Below are positions 31,803 through 39,790 of a DNA stretch of 64,000 nt, in pieces (the first letter of the stretch is position 1; each line of letters starts with the position of its first letter). A program made the translations under genes and the position numbers. Source of the stretch: Woeseiaceae bacterium (GTDB lineage: Bacteria > Pseudomonadota > Gammaproteobacteria > Steroidobacterales > Woeseiaceae). Where the stretch lies: contig JAJFKS010000006.1 in the NCBI GenBank assembly GCA_021773115.1, forward strand, positions 248,001 through 312,000, written 5' to 3'. Below the pieces are notes generated by a model that was given only the letters and a program-made list of their open reading frames with translations, did not search any database and was not told where the DNA came from.

Positions 31803-34264
31803 TTTTCGGTAATGGTCAGTGACAGAATACTGTGGCGAATTTCCTCACCGAGAACCAGGCGTGCATCAACACCAATGTTGGTCAGGTCATCGTCGAACTC
31901 GATGAGATTATCCGAATTCTTGCGCAACACGTCGAGCTTCTCAAGAGTGCGGATAAAATCATGAAACAGGGACTTGTTGAAAAAATCCGGCGAATGCAGG
32001 CCGTAAATCATCGACAGTCTCTCCGCACTCTGCTGACACATGGTCTCCAGGCGCTGGCGCGAAAGCACACCGGACCCGTTGCGAATCAGAATCGCGATGA
32101 CGAGGTAGAAGCGCTGCAACATCGGCACCATTGATTGACCCAGCATCAGTAGCTGGAAGGCCTTTTCCGAGCCGGCCGGCGGTCGTACCAGCGTTTTCTT
32201 GTCCGTCGCACAGGTCAGGAGCTGCAGCTCGATCAACGCCTTGATCGCTTCCGAGGTCACGTCGTCAATGTCGTCAAACTCCCACTTCATGCACAGTTCT
32301 TTTTTCATGAACGGGTAGATCAGGCGAATCAGGCGCTGTAGCTCTGCGTGCTCAATCTCCCGCCCCTGGATAAAACAGCAAGCGACCGACGCCGGCACTG
32401 CCAGCAAATGCAGAATGTTGTTGCGGAAGTAAGTCATCAACACAGCATTCTGTTGTGTCATGTGGATAACTTCACCCATCGGGTGCGTCGAGCGGCTGAT
32501 GACCTCCAGCTGCTCGCCGTGCTCAATAATTTCGTCGGCGCTCGATTCCGGCATCGTTACCAATTCCGAATAACGGAATCTTCGCAGCACCTTGAGGCTG
32601 AGTTCCAGCTGCCGGCGCAGCTCACCCAGCCCAATCGTTTGTTTCGGCGTCGCCAGCAATACATAGGCGAGCAAGCTGATCGGAGTTACCGCAGCGGCCG
32701 AATTGATGCCCTGCATAATTTCAGCGCCAAGCTCATCAACCACTTCCGCGAGCCACGGCGGTCGGTCGCCATTGTCGGATTCGTGTTTGCGCCAAGTCGG
32801 ATGCATGCGATCCAGCATTGGCGCCAGTTCGATGGGTTCCGCGATATTGACATACACCTTGCCGAAATGATCACGCAGGGATTTGATCGATCTGATCAGG
32901 CCACCGATGGATTCCTTTTGCTTTTCTGCGCCGGCGAGCTCGCTGATGAATGCATTGCCCTCAATCAGCTTTTCGTAACCGAAGTACACCGGCACAAAAA
33001 CAATGGGTCGCTGCGGATTCTTGACGTAGGAATTGACCGTCATGACCAGCATCCCGCCTTTGGGTGTCAGCAGGCGACCGGTTCGGCTGCGGCCTCCTTC
33101 GATGAAGTATTCCATCGAATGGCCCTTGACCAGTACCTCGTGAATGTAGGCATCGAATACCGCCGCATACAGGCGATTGCCTTTAAAACTTCTGCGCAGG
33201 AAGAACGCGCCACCACGTCGCAGTATGCCGCCGACGATCGGCATATTGAGATTGATACCGGCCGCGACATGCGGCAGGTGCAAACCGGATACATAGGTTA
33301 CGTAGCCCAGTAGCAGATAGTCGATATGGCTGCGGTGGCACGGGACGTAAATGACTTCCTTGTCTTCAGCAACCTGGTGCAGGCGATCCATGTGGTTGAG
33401 TTCGACGCCGTCGTAAATGCGATTCCAAAGCCAGCGCAGAACTCGTACCAGGACACGGATGGTGGGATAGGAAATATCGGCAGCAATTTCCAACGCGTAT
33501 TTTTCCGCCTTGCGCCTCGCCAGCTCCTGTTTGCGAATATCATCGCCGGCCTCCGCATTGATGATTCGCCGCACGGATGGCGCACGAAGCACCTGCTTGA
33601 CCAGTGTACGTCGATGCGACAGATCAGGTCCGACAGTTGCGGTTCGGCGATGGCGAAAATGCACGCGTAAGATTCGCGAAACCTTACGCACGGCGACCGA
33701 CGATTCGATGTCACCGGTGCAGATCGATCGAATCGGCAAAACATCGCTAAATCGAAGCAGGGTATCCCGGCCATGCAGGAGCGTTACGAGAAACTTCCGG
33801 GTCCGTCCGATGACATCCCAGTTTTCTGAGAACAGGATTTTGAAGAAGGAGCGTTCTTTATCGGGGGACCGTCCCCAATAGATCGCGACCGGTATCAACA
33901 ACAGTTCCTGCTCACAGTTGTCGGCGCCCTCGATGAGGCGCTTAAGCCGTTGCGAACTGGTGGCACTTGGGTGGCGATTCCAGAAGCCAGTGAGCCGGCG
34001 CATGACAACAAAACGATTGGATTCACGAACACCGCAAAACTCAAAGGACTCTGTCGGCGATGGCAAGCCGTGAGTTGCGCAGGCTTTCTCGAGAGCGAGC
34101 ACATCGGCGAGCCCACCAGTCTCGAGGACATAGCAGACAGCCGCCCCGGCGTCAGTGACGAGCTCGCCGGGCGCCTCTGGCTGAATCGCCGGGCGCGCCC
34201 AGATCGAGAACACCTTGCCGGCTGACCAGTAAAGGGGTCGAAATATGAGGCCTGCGAGGTTCAT
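31799..34264 (-). CDS. plsB: Glycerol-3-phosphate 1-O-acyltransferase PlsB
   Basis: Membrane-associated enzyme that acylates sn-glycerol-3-phosphate, first step of phospholipid synthesis. Acyltransferase blocks: VPCHRSHIDYLLLGYVTY (HX4D), GAFFLRRSFKGNRLYAAVFD, EYFIEGGRSRTGRLLTPKGG and PIVFVPVYFGYEKLIEG. 821 aa from the ATG at 34264 (E. coli 807). A TTG three codons earlier is also possible. First gene of the plsB-trhO pair. Confidence 0.96.
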   Translation of the reverse strand: MNLAGLIFRPLYWSAGKVFSIWARPAIQPEAPGELVTDAGAAVCYVLETGGLADVLALEKACATHGLPSPTESFEFCGVRESNRFVVMRRLTGFWNRHPSATSSQRLKRLIEGADNCEQELLLIPVAIYWGRSPDKERSFFKILFSENWDVIGRTRKFLVTLLHGRDTLLRFSDVLPIRSICTGDIESSVAVRKVSRILRVHFRHRRTATVGPDLSHRRTLVKQVLRAPSVRRIINAEAGDDIRKQELARRKAEKYALEIAADISYPTIRVLVRVLRWLWNRIYDGVELNHMDRLHQVAEDKEVIYVPCHRSHIDYLLLGYVTYVSGLHLPHVAAGINLNMPIVGGILRRGGAFFLRRSFKGNRLYAAVFDAYIHEVLVKGHSMEYFIEGGRSRTGRLLTPKGGMLVMTVNSYVKNPQRPIVFVPVYFGYEKLIEGNAFISELAGAEKQKESIGGLIRSIKSLRDHFGKVYVNIAEPIELAPMLDRMHPTWRKHESDNGDRPPWLAEVVDELGAEIMQGINSAAAVTPISLLAYVLLATPKQTIGLGELRRQLELSLKVLRRFRYSELVTMPESSADEIIEHGEQLEVISRSTHPMGEVIHMTQQNAVLMTYFRNNILHLLAVPASVACCFIQGREIEHAELQRLIRLIYPFMKKELCMKWEFDDIDDVTSEAIKALIELQLLTCATDKKTLVRPPAGSEKAFQLLMLGQSMVPMLQRFYLVIAILIRNGSGVLSRQRLETMCQQSAERLSMIYGLHSPDFFNKSLFHDFIRTLEKLDVLRKNSDNLIEFDDDLTNIGVDARLVLGEEIRHSILSLTITEK

Positions 34265-34339
34265 GGCGGACAAGTCTACCCAAAAGATCGTTCCAGCAGA
34301 CCGTTGACTTTTCGGTTTTTTCGGCGGCCAGAAACGAAA

Positions 34340-34373
34340 AACGGCAGCCGTTAGGGTAACTGCCGCCGTTTAT
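34340..34373 (-). terminator. Intrinsic terminator after the Ala/Asp-rich lipoprotein gene
   Basis: On the minus strand AACGGCGGCAGTTA pairs (two mismatches) with TAACGGCTGCCGTT, followed by TTT. It lies about 22 nt after the lipoprotein stop and upstream of plsB, so it would insulate plsB from the gene before it. Confidence 0.6.
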
Positions 34374-34394
34374 TTATTGCTTTGTTTGCCGAGT

Positions 34395-34715
34395 TTATTC
34401 GCTCGCGTCGTCGATTGCTTGTTCCGTCTCATCCGCTTTCTCTTTCAGCGTGTCACCAACGTCTTCAGCTTTGTCCATTGCATCATGCATTGCGTGATCT
34501 GCATCAGCAGCGCCGTCTTTCATCATGTCACCAGCATCGTGCATCGCATCGTCGGTCGCATCCATCGCATCATCAGCGACTTCTTCTGTTGCTTCCATCG
34601 CAGACTCAGCAGCATCTTTCGCTGAATCCATAGCAGATTCCGCTTCATCTCCGGCATCGCCGCCACCACAGGCAAACAGGGTGAGGCTCGCGAGTAAAAC
34701 CAAAAATTGTTTCAT
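34395..34715 (-). CDS. Small alanine/aspartate-rich lipoprotein with helical heptad-like repeats
   Basis: 106 aa. The signal MKQFLVLLASLTLFAC has a lipobox (L-F-A-C) near residues 13-16, so the protein should be lipidated. The mature part is almost entirely Ala, Asp, Glu, Met and Lys in repeats such as AMDSAKDAAESAMEATEEVA and DDAMHDAGDMMKDGAADADH, predicted to form one long amphipathic acidic helix. Similar small lipoproteins are common and of unknown function. Flanked by its own terminator. Confidence 0.75.
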   Translation of the reverse strand: MKQFLVLLASLTLFACGGGDAGDEAESAMDSAKDAAESAMEATEEVADDAMDATDDAMHDAGDMMKDGAADADHAMHDAMDKAEDVGDTLKEKADETEQAIDDASE

Positions 34716-34737
34716 GGTTACTATCCCTCTCAAATGA

Positions 34738-35238
34738 CTAGTCAGTTATAATTCTTATGAATTGCGCCAGGTATTCATTGATTTCATTGATATTTTGCGT
34801 CAAGCGGTGATCACCGTCGACCAGGTGCAATGTCGCAGAACATGTCCGAGCGAATCGAATACTGTTCTCGACGGGGACAATACGATCATGCCAGCCGTGC
34901 ACAATGCAAATCGGGATACGCGGCGCGACTGGTGTCAGTTCCTCATATCCCTCCATATAGTAGGCTGGCGCCAGTACGAACAAGCCCACGGCACCTAGTG
35001 GCTCCGCTGCCGCCGTCGCAACATGCCCGCCCATGCTGGAGCCCACCAGGACCAGTTTTTCACGGATGTCCGCACATTCGCGCTGTAATTTCCTGACGCG
35101 CTCAGTTGGGTCGGCAATACCCTGATAGTCAATACTGTCTGCCGTGCAGCCCATTCCCCGGACCGTTTCCGCCATCGCACGAATCTTGGTGCCCCAGGGC
35201 CCGCTCTCCTGCCCATGTGAAAAAATGACCATTGTCAT
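34738..35238 (-). CDS. Alpha/beta hydrolase (YqiA-like small esterase)
   Basis: 166-aa alpha/beta-hydrolase. N-terminal strand and oxyanion region VIFSHGQESGPWGTKIRAMA, nucleophile elbow LVGSSMGGHVA (Ser near residue 67), acid in CIVHGWHDRIVP, and catalytic His in LVDGDHRL. The catalytic triad is complete. Substrate unknown; small hydrolases of this shape include thioesterases and carboxylesterases. Overlaps the DsbA-like gene by 4 nt. Confidence 0.85.
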   Translation of the reverse strand: MTMVIFSHGQESGPWGTKIRAMAETVRGMGCTADSIDYQGIADPTERVRKLQRECADIREKLVLVGSSMGGHVATAAAEPLGAVGLFVLAPAYYMEGYEELTPVAPRIPICIVHGWHDRIVPVENSIRFARTCSATLHLVDGDHRLTQNINEINEYLAQFIRIITD

Positions 35239-36572
35239 ACGAGTATTCCATCCCCTGTGTCACACAATTCTTCGATATGGCGTGCCAGTAACCAATCGCG
35301 ATCCTGGCCCCACAAAACCAGGTCGCCCATGCGTACTGTTGGTACTCCCCACGATCCACTGCTCATCATCGATTCCCGATTCGCATCAATTGTCTCGCGC
35401 CAGTCCCCGCTTTGCATCGCTCGCTGAACGTCTGGCCAAAACAATCCACACCGACCGGTGACTTTTCGCATACCTTTATCGCTCGCGACATCGATCGCAT
35501 CGGACCAAATTGCCCGAGCTGCCTGCAGCAGAAATTCGCGTCCACGCTTCTCGGATTGTGCATACGAGAATACTGCCAGACACCGTTCCGTACCGCTGCC
35601 CACCGGGTCCGCAATGTTGCCAAACGGAATACCGCGTCGCGTCGCCTCTCGATACGAATCATTGGCGATATACAACAATTTCGCTGTCGGTACCTGCAGG
35701 CCGCGCATAACCATGGGTAATACCGGGCGAAGTATCACCTCGATCCCATAGGCATCTGCAATTTGAAACGTCCTTTGCAGTGCAAGGTAAGAATAGGGAC
35801 TGCGAAACGAATGAAAAAACTCGATAGGCGGCAATACTTTCGCCGCCGTTGGTGGTTTGACCGGAAGAGAGACTCGCATGGCTTGATGGATTGACGCCAA
35901 ACGCGGATGCGGAGTATTGCTCTTTGACAGGCCGAGCGTGTCGAGGCGATCGGTCAGATAGTGCAGCCGATCAACGCCCCAGTACCACTCGCCGGCGTAG
36001 TACAGCATCCCACTGTCGTAGTGCCCGAGTTTGCTTTGCAATTGCTCCGATTCATTGGCCAGCGCCTTCGCCGCGCCCCGTGCGGTCACAGACTTGCTGA
36101 TTTGTGCCGCCGACGATGTATCGCCACGCCAATAGATTGCCAATGCCTGGTAAAACTCATCGTCAAAATCAGCACGGCCCGCTGCGGCTGCAACTGCGTC
36201 GGATAATCCGACGCGATACTCGGTCGGTGGCAAATTTCCCTTGTCGAGAAACGGAATTCCGAACTCCACCGCCAGTCGTTTGCAATCAACTATCGCGTAT
36301 TCGACCTGCATATCGGGTGCCGGTTGAAAATCCCCGCCCTTCGCCTTCGACAAATACAAACGCAGTTTGAGGTCGTACTGGTCCACGAGGCTTGGCAAAT
36401 ACTGCGACAGGATGTAGGAATAAGGGTCGTCGATCTGCAGGAACACGGACACGACATGCCCACCACCGCCAAGCTGGCGGCGCTTGTCCTTTAGCCAGCG
36501 CCTCGCTTTGACGACGCGAGGGTTAAACATGATATTCAGGATTCGCGATCGTAATTTTCGCTGCTGAGTCAT
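35235..36572 (-). CDS. DSBA/2-hydroxychromene-isomerase-like tandem thioredoxin-fold protein
   Basis: 445 aa with two copies of a kappa-GST/HCCA-isomerase-type fold. Copy 1: VVSVFLQIDDPYSYILSQYL (about residues 40-60). Copy 2: IEFFHSFRSPYSYLALQRTF (about 245-265) and the cis-Pro region SGSWGVPTVRMGDLVLWGQD near the C terminus. The Ser-Pro/Asp-Pro-Tyr-Ser motif replaces the CxxC of DsbA, so it is not an ordinary disulfide oxidase; glutathione-dependent isomerase chemistry is possible. Start ATG 36572 overlaps the upstream stop (ATGA). Confidence 0.8.
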   Translation of the reverse strand: MTQQRKLRSRILNIMFNPRVVKARRWLKDKRRQLGGGGHVVSVFLQIDDPYSYILSQYLPSLVDQYDLKLRLYLSKAKGGDFQPAPDMQVEYAIVDCKRLAVEFGIPFLDKGNLPPTEYRVGLSDAVAAAAGRADFDDEFYQALAIYWRGDTSSAAQISKSVTARGAAKALANESEQLQSKLGHYDSGMLYYAGEWYWGVDRLHYLTDRLDTLGLSKSNTPHPRLASIHQAMRVSLPVKPPTAAKVLPPIEFFHSFRSPYSYLALQRTFQIADAYGIEVILRPVLPMVMRGLQVPTAKLLYIANDSYREATRRGIPFGNIADPVGSGTERCLAVFSYAQSEKRGREFLLQAARAIWSDAIDVASDKGMRKVTGRCGLFWPDVQRAMQSGDWRETIDANRESMMSSGSWGVPTVRMGDLVLWGQDRDWLLARHIEELCDTGDGILV

Positions 36573-36928
36573 TCCTCGTCCCACATCGTACTGGGCTTCC
36601 ACAGCAGCTCATCCAACTCGGGCTCCCAGCGATACCTGGTCATGTTTACTCTGCCGTTCAGCATGGGGACACCCTCCTCTGCGAGCCGCTCGCGCTGCGT
36701 TTTGAAGTGCCGGCTGTCCGGGTCGAAAGCACTCTTGCCCGATGACGTCAGCACCCGGTGCCACGGCAGCGCCAAATCTTTCGGCGAGTGTCGCAATGCA
36801 TAACCAACCTGCCTCGCGCCGCGTGGAATTCCGGCAATCTCGGCAATCTGCCCGTAATTCGAAACTGTGCCGTCCGGGATTTCAAGGATCGTCTCCCAAA
36901 TTCGCCGCAGTCTTGTTTCACGGTCCAT
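36569..36928 (-). CDS. Alkyltransferase-like protein (ATL), non-catalytic MGMT homologue
   Basis: DNA-binding protein of the O6-alkylguanine-DNA alkyltransferase family. The helix-turn-helix region (SNYGQIAEIAGIPRGARQVG) and the active-site region are present, but the catalytic Cys of the PCHRV motif is Trp (PWHRV, residues 55-59), the definition of ATL proteins. Such proteins bind O6-alkylguanine lesions and hand them to nucleotide excision repair instead of removing the alkyl group. 119 aa, as in E. coli Atl. Confidence 0.93.
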   Translation of the reverse strand: MDRETRLRRIWETILEIPDGTVSNYGQIAEIAGIPRGARQVGYALRHSPKDLALPWHRVLTSSGKSAFDPDSRHFKTQRERLAEEGVPMLNGRVNMTRYRWEPELDELLWKPSTMWDEE

Positions 36929-36933
36929 CGCCG

Positions 36934-38289
36934 TTACGACAAGCGCAGGCGCGCCTGAATCTCGCGCTTGGCATCGCGCAGGACAGTTTCGCGGTCCAGT
37001 GAATTGAGAATTTGTGACACCACGTATTTCGGTCCGCCATCGCCCCAGGATTTACCCTTGGCAAGGTACTTCGACGCCGCCTGGCCGACAAGGTAGGTGC
37101 TGTAATACGCGATCGAGCCCTGGGCGCCCGCGGTCAGAAGCGTGGACAAACCCACGGTACCAACCTTGAGTGCGCTGGACACGAAGTGCAGCGCCCAGAC
37201 GGTACCCATCAAAGCCGCCGATTCCGCCATGATGACCTTGACGATCGATCCAGCTTCCGACTTATTCAAGGGAAGATCGTAGACTTTCGACAAATGCACA
37301 ACCATTCCAACATCGATAAACGCAGCCGCGAACAGATCGGCCACCGGTATCGGATTGAATGCGACGGCGATGCCTTTTGAAACGCAGTAGGTGCGTACCA
37401 GCCTTTCGCCGAGCTCGCGTCGAGCCGCGAGGATACGGCGACCCACTTGATCTGAAAGGTCCGATGCAAAAAGGCTGGCATTGAGTGCGGCCAACGTTTT
37501 TCCTTCGGCTTCCAGGATATCCCACAACTTCAGTCGCAACACCTCGACGTCCGGTGCGCGATCGCGCTTGGTCTCGCGTTCGTTGCCTGCCTCGTCAACA
37601 TCAATAAGGATTTGCGGCCGCGGCTGCGCAGCTGCGGCAATGATATGCGTGGGCTCGATGATTCCACTGGTCTTCGCGCGCAACGACGTCAGCAACGCAT
37701 CGCATTCTTCGCGGGTGTACAGGTCGGACTTGTTCAGTACCAGCAAAATCGGCCGGCCTTGCGAGATCGCAGCTTTCAGTGCGTCGAGTTCGGTATCGGT
37801 GATGTCGCTGTCGACAACGAATATCACAAGGTCGGAGCGTCCGGCGACTTCCTTTGCCAGCGCTTCCCGGTCTTCGCCGCCAGCCTCATCAAGCCCCGGC
37901 GTATCGATAAGAAAAATGCCACCCGCTTCGAGCTCACTCCAGGAGTGCATTGACGACAACTTGGTTTCGCCGTGCAGCGGGCTGACTGAAAATCGTTGTT
38001 CCCCGATCAGCGCATTCAATAACGAGGACTTGCCGGTACTCACCCGTCCAAATGCCGAAATGTGAAGATGCCCGTGCTCGAGCTTGTCGAGCATCGCTTC
38101 TACGGCTTCGTAGTCATGGGCGAGGGACTCTCGAACACCGTCGGGAAGTCGCTTGTCATCAATGAGGTCACGCAAGCTCTCGCGTGCCAGACTCAGGTGC
38201 CCCGCACCCTCGTCGCCAGCGGCCTCAGCCGGTTTTTTCTTCCAGCGCCATTTTGGCAATGCGCCGAACGCCCGATTCCAAATGTTCAC
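36934..38289 (-). CDS. Era-like GTPase with C-terminal DUF697 domain (second of a pair)
   Basis: P-loop GTPase. G1 GRVSTGKSSLLNALIG, G3 DTPGLDEAGG, G4 NKSDLY; then a DUF697-type membrane region (GIAVAFNPIPVADLFAAAFI and DVGMVVHLSKVYDLPLNKSE). I chose the GTG at 38289 because AGGAAGG lies 5 nt upstream; it gives 451 aa and a 65-nt overlap with the upstream gene. The N-terminal segment has the basic stretch KWRWKKK. Function unknown; tandem paralogue of the next entry. Confidence 0.82.
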   Translation of the reverse strand: MNIWNRAFGALPKWRWKKKPAEAAGDEGAGHLSLARESLRDLIDDKRLPDGVRESLAHDYEAVEAMLDKLEHGHLHISAFGRVSTGKSSLLNALIGEQRFSVSPLHGETKLSSMHSWSELEAGGIFLIDTPGLDEAGGEDREALAKEVAGRSDLVIFVVDSDITDTELDALKAAISQGRPILLVLNKSDLYTREECDALLTSLRAKTSGIIEPTHIIAAAAQPRPQILIDVDEAGNERETKRDRAPDVEVLRLKLWDILEAEGKTLAALNASLFASDLSDQVGRRILAARRELGERLVRTYCVSKGIAVAFNPIPVADLFAAAFIDVGMVVHLSKVYDLPLNKSEAGSIVKVIMAESAALMGTVWALHFVSSALKVGTVGLSTLLTAGAQGSIAYYSTYLVGQAASKYLAKGKSWGDGGPKYVVSQILNSLDRETVLRDAKREIQARLRLS

Positions 38290-39715
38290 TGATACCTTCC
38301 TCGAATTCTTTGGCGGCTGTCTCAGGAACCAGTTCACCGTGTCGCGACAGGGTCAGCACGAGGCTGCGCCCCAGCGCGTCGAAAATAAGACCGTATGCCA
38401 CCGCATGTGCCAGCCCGCCGGCGACAGTCCCCAAGCCGGGAAACGCTTTCAGACCATTTCCGGCAACAGCCATCGACAGCGGCAACACCTTGCCCGCCCG
38501 ACTCTGACCCAGCGACAGAAACTCCTCAATATCGAGATCTCGCGGTGCGGCGCCGTACAAATCGCAAAGCTCGCGCGTCATTGTTGTGCCAATGTACCCC
38601 TGAACCAGGATATCCGTGCCCGGGCTAACAGCCGCCATTGCTCCAATAACAGCTTTGCGGGTCGAGCTGCGAATAATTTGTTCTGAGCGCTGCGATCGAT
38701 ACTGGCTTTCAGCCGCCCTGAGTTTGTCAGCCGCAATCTGGAACACTGCGCGCTCGCGGCGAGCATCGAGTGGTGCCGCTTCATCACTCAACATCCGATT
38801 GATCGCGACGACCAACACACCGATGTCCGCATCACGACTGACACTGACCCTGCCTTCGCTGCCGTCCGCCTGTCGCTTGATCACTTCGGACTCGCCGCCG
38901 GCGGTAACAGCCACGACGTGATCTCGCTGCACTTCGCCGCCGAGGTCTTCGATGCGCTTCAAGAGCTTCTGTAACAGCATTGCGCGTTCGTCATTGTTGT
39001 ACCGGTCTGCCTTGTTCAGCACCAGGATAATCGGCTTGTCGAACGCCAACAGGCCCTTAATTGCATTGAGCTCGGCTCGCGAGAGGTCACTGTCACAAAC
39101 GAACACCACGAGGTGTGAACGCTTCGCCTCCGCCGCCGCAACTTCGTCAAGCCCTTCTTCGTGACCGCCGGTTCCGGGTACATCGGTTAACAGGATCTCG
39201 TGTCCGGCATTATTGCGCCATCGGTAATGTCGGACTGATGCTGTGGAACCGCCCACCGCGTCAATAAGGACATCTGCAGTAGGGACGAGCGCCTTGATCA
39301 AGGAACTCTTACCGGTACTAATCTCACCGAAAAAACACAAGTGAATCGCGCCACTGGCCTGCCGCGCTGCAAGTTGCTGCAACTCGGCTTGCGCCGCGCG
39401 CGTATCCACACCCGCTGCATCTGCCTGCTGCAAACGTTCCTTGATATCGGCTTTCGACAGTGGTTTGGCTGATTTTTCCAGCGCTGCCTTCTTTTTCACA
39501 ACCAGGCGAAACACCAGCCAGATCGCCGCGACGGCAAGCAAGGCCATGATGCCGATATAGGTATAAAGAATAAACGGCGGACCCGCCCGAAGACGGTCCC
39601 ACACATTCAATGCCGATTCGCTAATAAACAGCAACGCAGCGATCGCAACAACAAACGCGAGCGCCACGACGACGGCGACAATAACCCGAACAAAACGATC
39701 AAGCGTCATAAGCAA
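38225..39715 (-). CDS. GTPase with N-terminal membrane anchors and DUF697 domain (first of a pair)
   Basis: 496 aa. Two N-terminal transmembrane helices (VIVAVVVALAFVVAIAALLF and LYTYIGIMALLAVAAIWLVF), then a GTPase domain: G1 GEISTGKSSLIKALV, G3 DVPGTGGHEEGLDEVAAAEA, G4 NKADRYNN. A C-terminal DUF697-like region follows (KAVIGAMAAVSPGTDILVQG and MTRELCDLYG). G3 is DVPG rather than DTPG. Overlaps the related GTPase downstream, pointing to a coupled pair acting at the inner membrane, perhaps as hetero-oligomer. Confidence 0.82.
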   Translation of the reverse strand: MLMTLDRFVRVIVAVVVALAFVVAIAALLFISESALNVWDRLRAGPPFILYTYIGIMALLAVAAIWLVFRLVVKKKAALEKSAKPLSKADIKERLQQADAAGVDTRAAQAELQQLAARQASGAIHLCFFGEISTGKSSLIKALVPTADVLIDAVGGSTASVRHYRWRNNAGHEILLTDVPGTGGHEEGLDEVAAAEAKRSHLVVFVCDSDLSRAELNAIKGLLAFDKPIILVLNKADRYNNDERAMLLQKLLKRIEDLGGEVQRDHVVAVTAGGESEVIKRQADGSEGRVSVSRDADIGVLVVAINRMLSDEAAPLDARRERAVFQIAADKLRAAESQYRSQRSEQIIRSSTRKAVIGAMAAVSPGTDILVQGYIGTTMTRELCDLYGAAPRDLDIEEFLSLGQSRAGKVLPLSMAVAGNGLKAFPGLGTVAGGLAHAVAYGLIFDALGRSLVLTLSRHGELVPETAAKEFEEGISEHLESGVRRIAKMALEEKTG

Positions 39716-39719
39716 TTAA

Positions 39720-39785
39720 GGTGGCAGTCACCGTATCGTAGTTATGGTGACTGCCACCATATCTGTAGTTAGGGTGACTGTCACC
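39720..39785. repeat. Tandem palindromic repeat between the GTPase and DUF885 genes
   Basis: GGTGGCAGTCACC (39720-39732), GGTGACTGCCACC (39746-39758) and GGTGACTGTCACC (39773-39785) lie in tandem with spacers of 13 and 14 nt that are themselves similar (TATCGTAGTTAT and TATCTGTAGTTAG). Copies 1 and 2 are exact reverse complements, so one long hairpin or several small ones can form; copy 3 is itself a palindrome. It fills almost the entire intergenic gap. Resembles a REP-like extragenic palindrome; it has no T-run. Confidence 0.75.
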
Positions 39786-39790
39786 GTAAC

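Noticed and set aside
32348-33313. Long + strand open frame (321 codons) opposite plsB
   Set aside because: Shadow of plsB.
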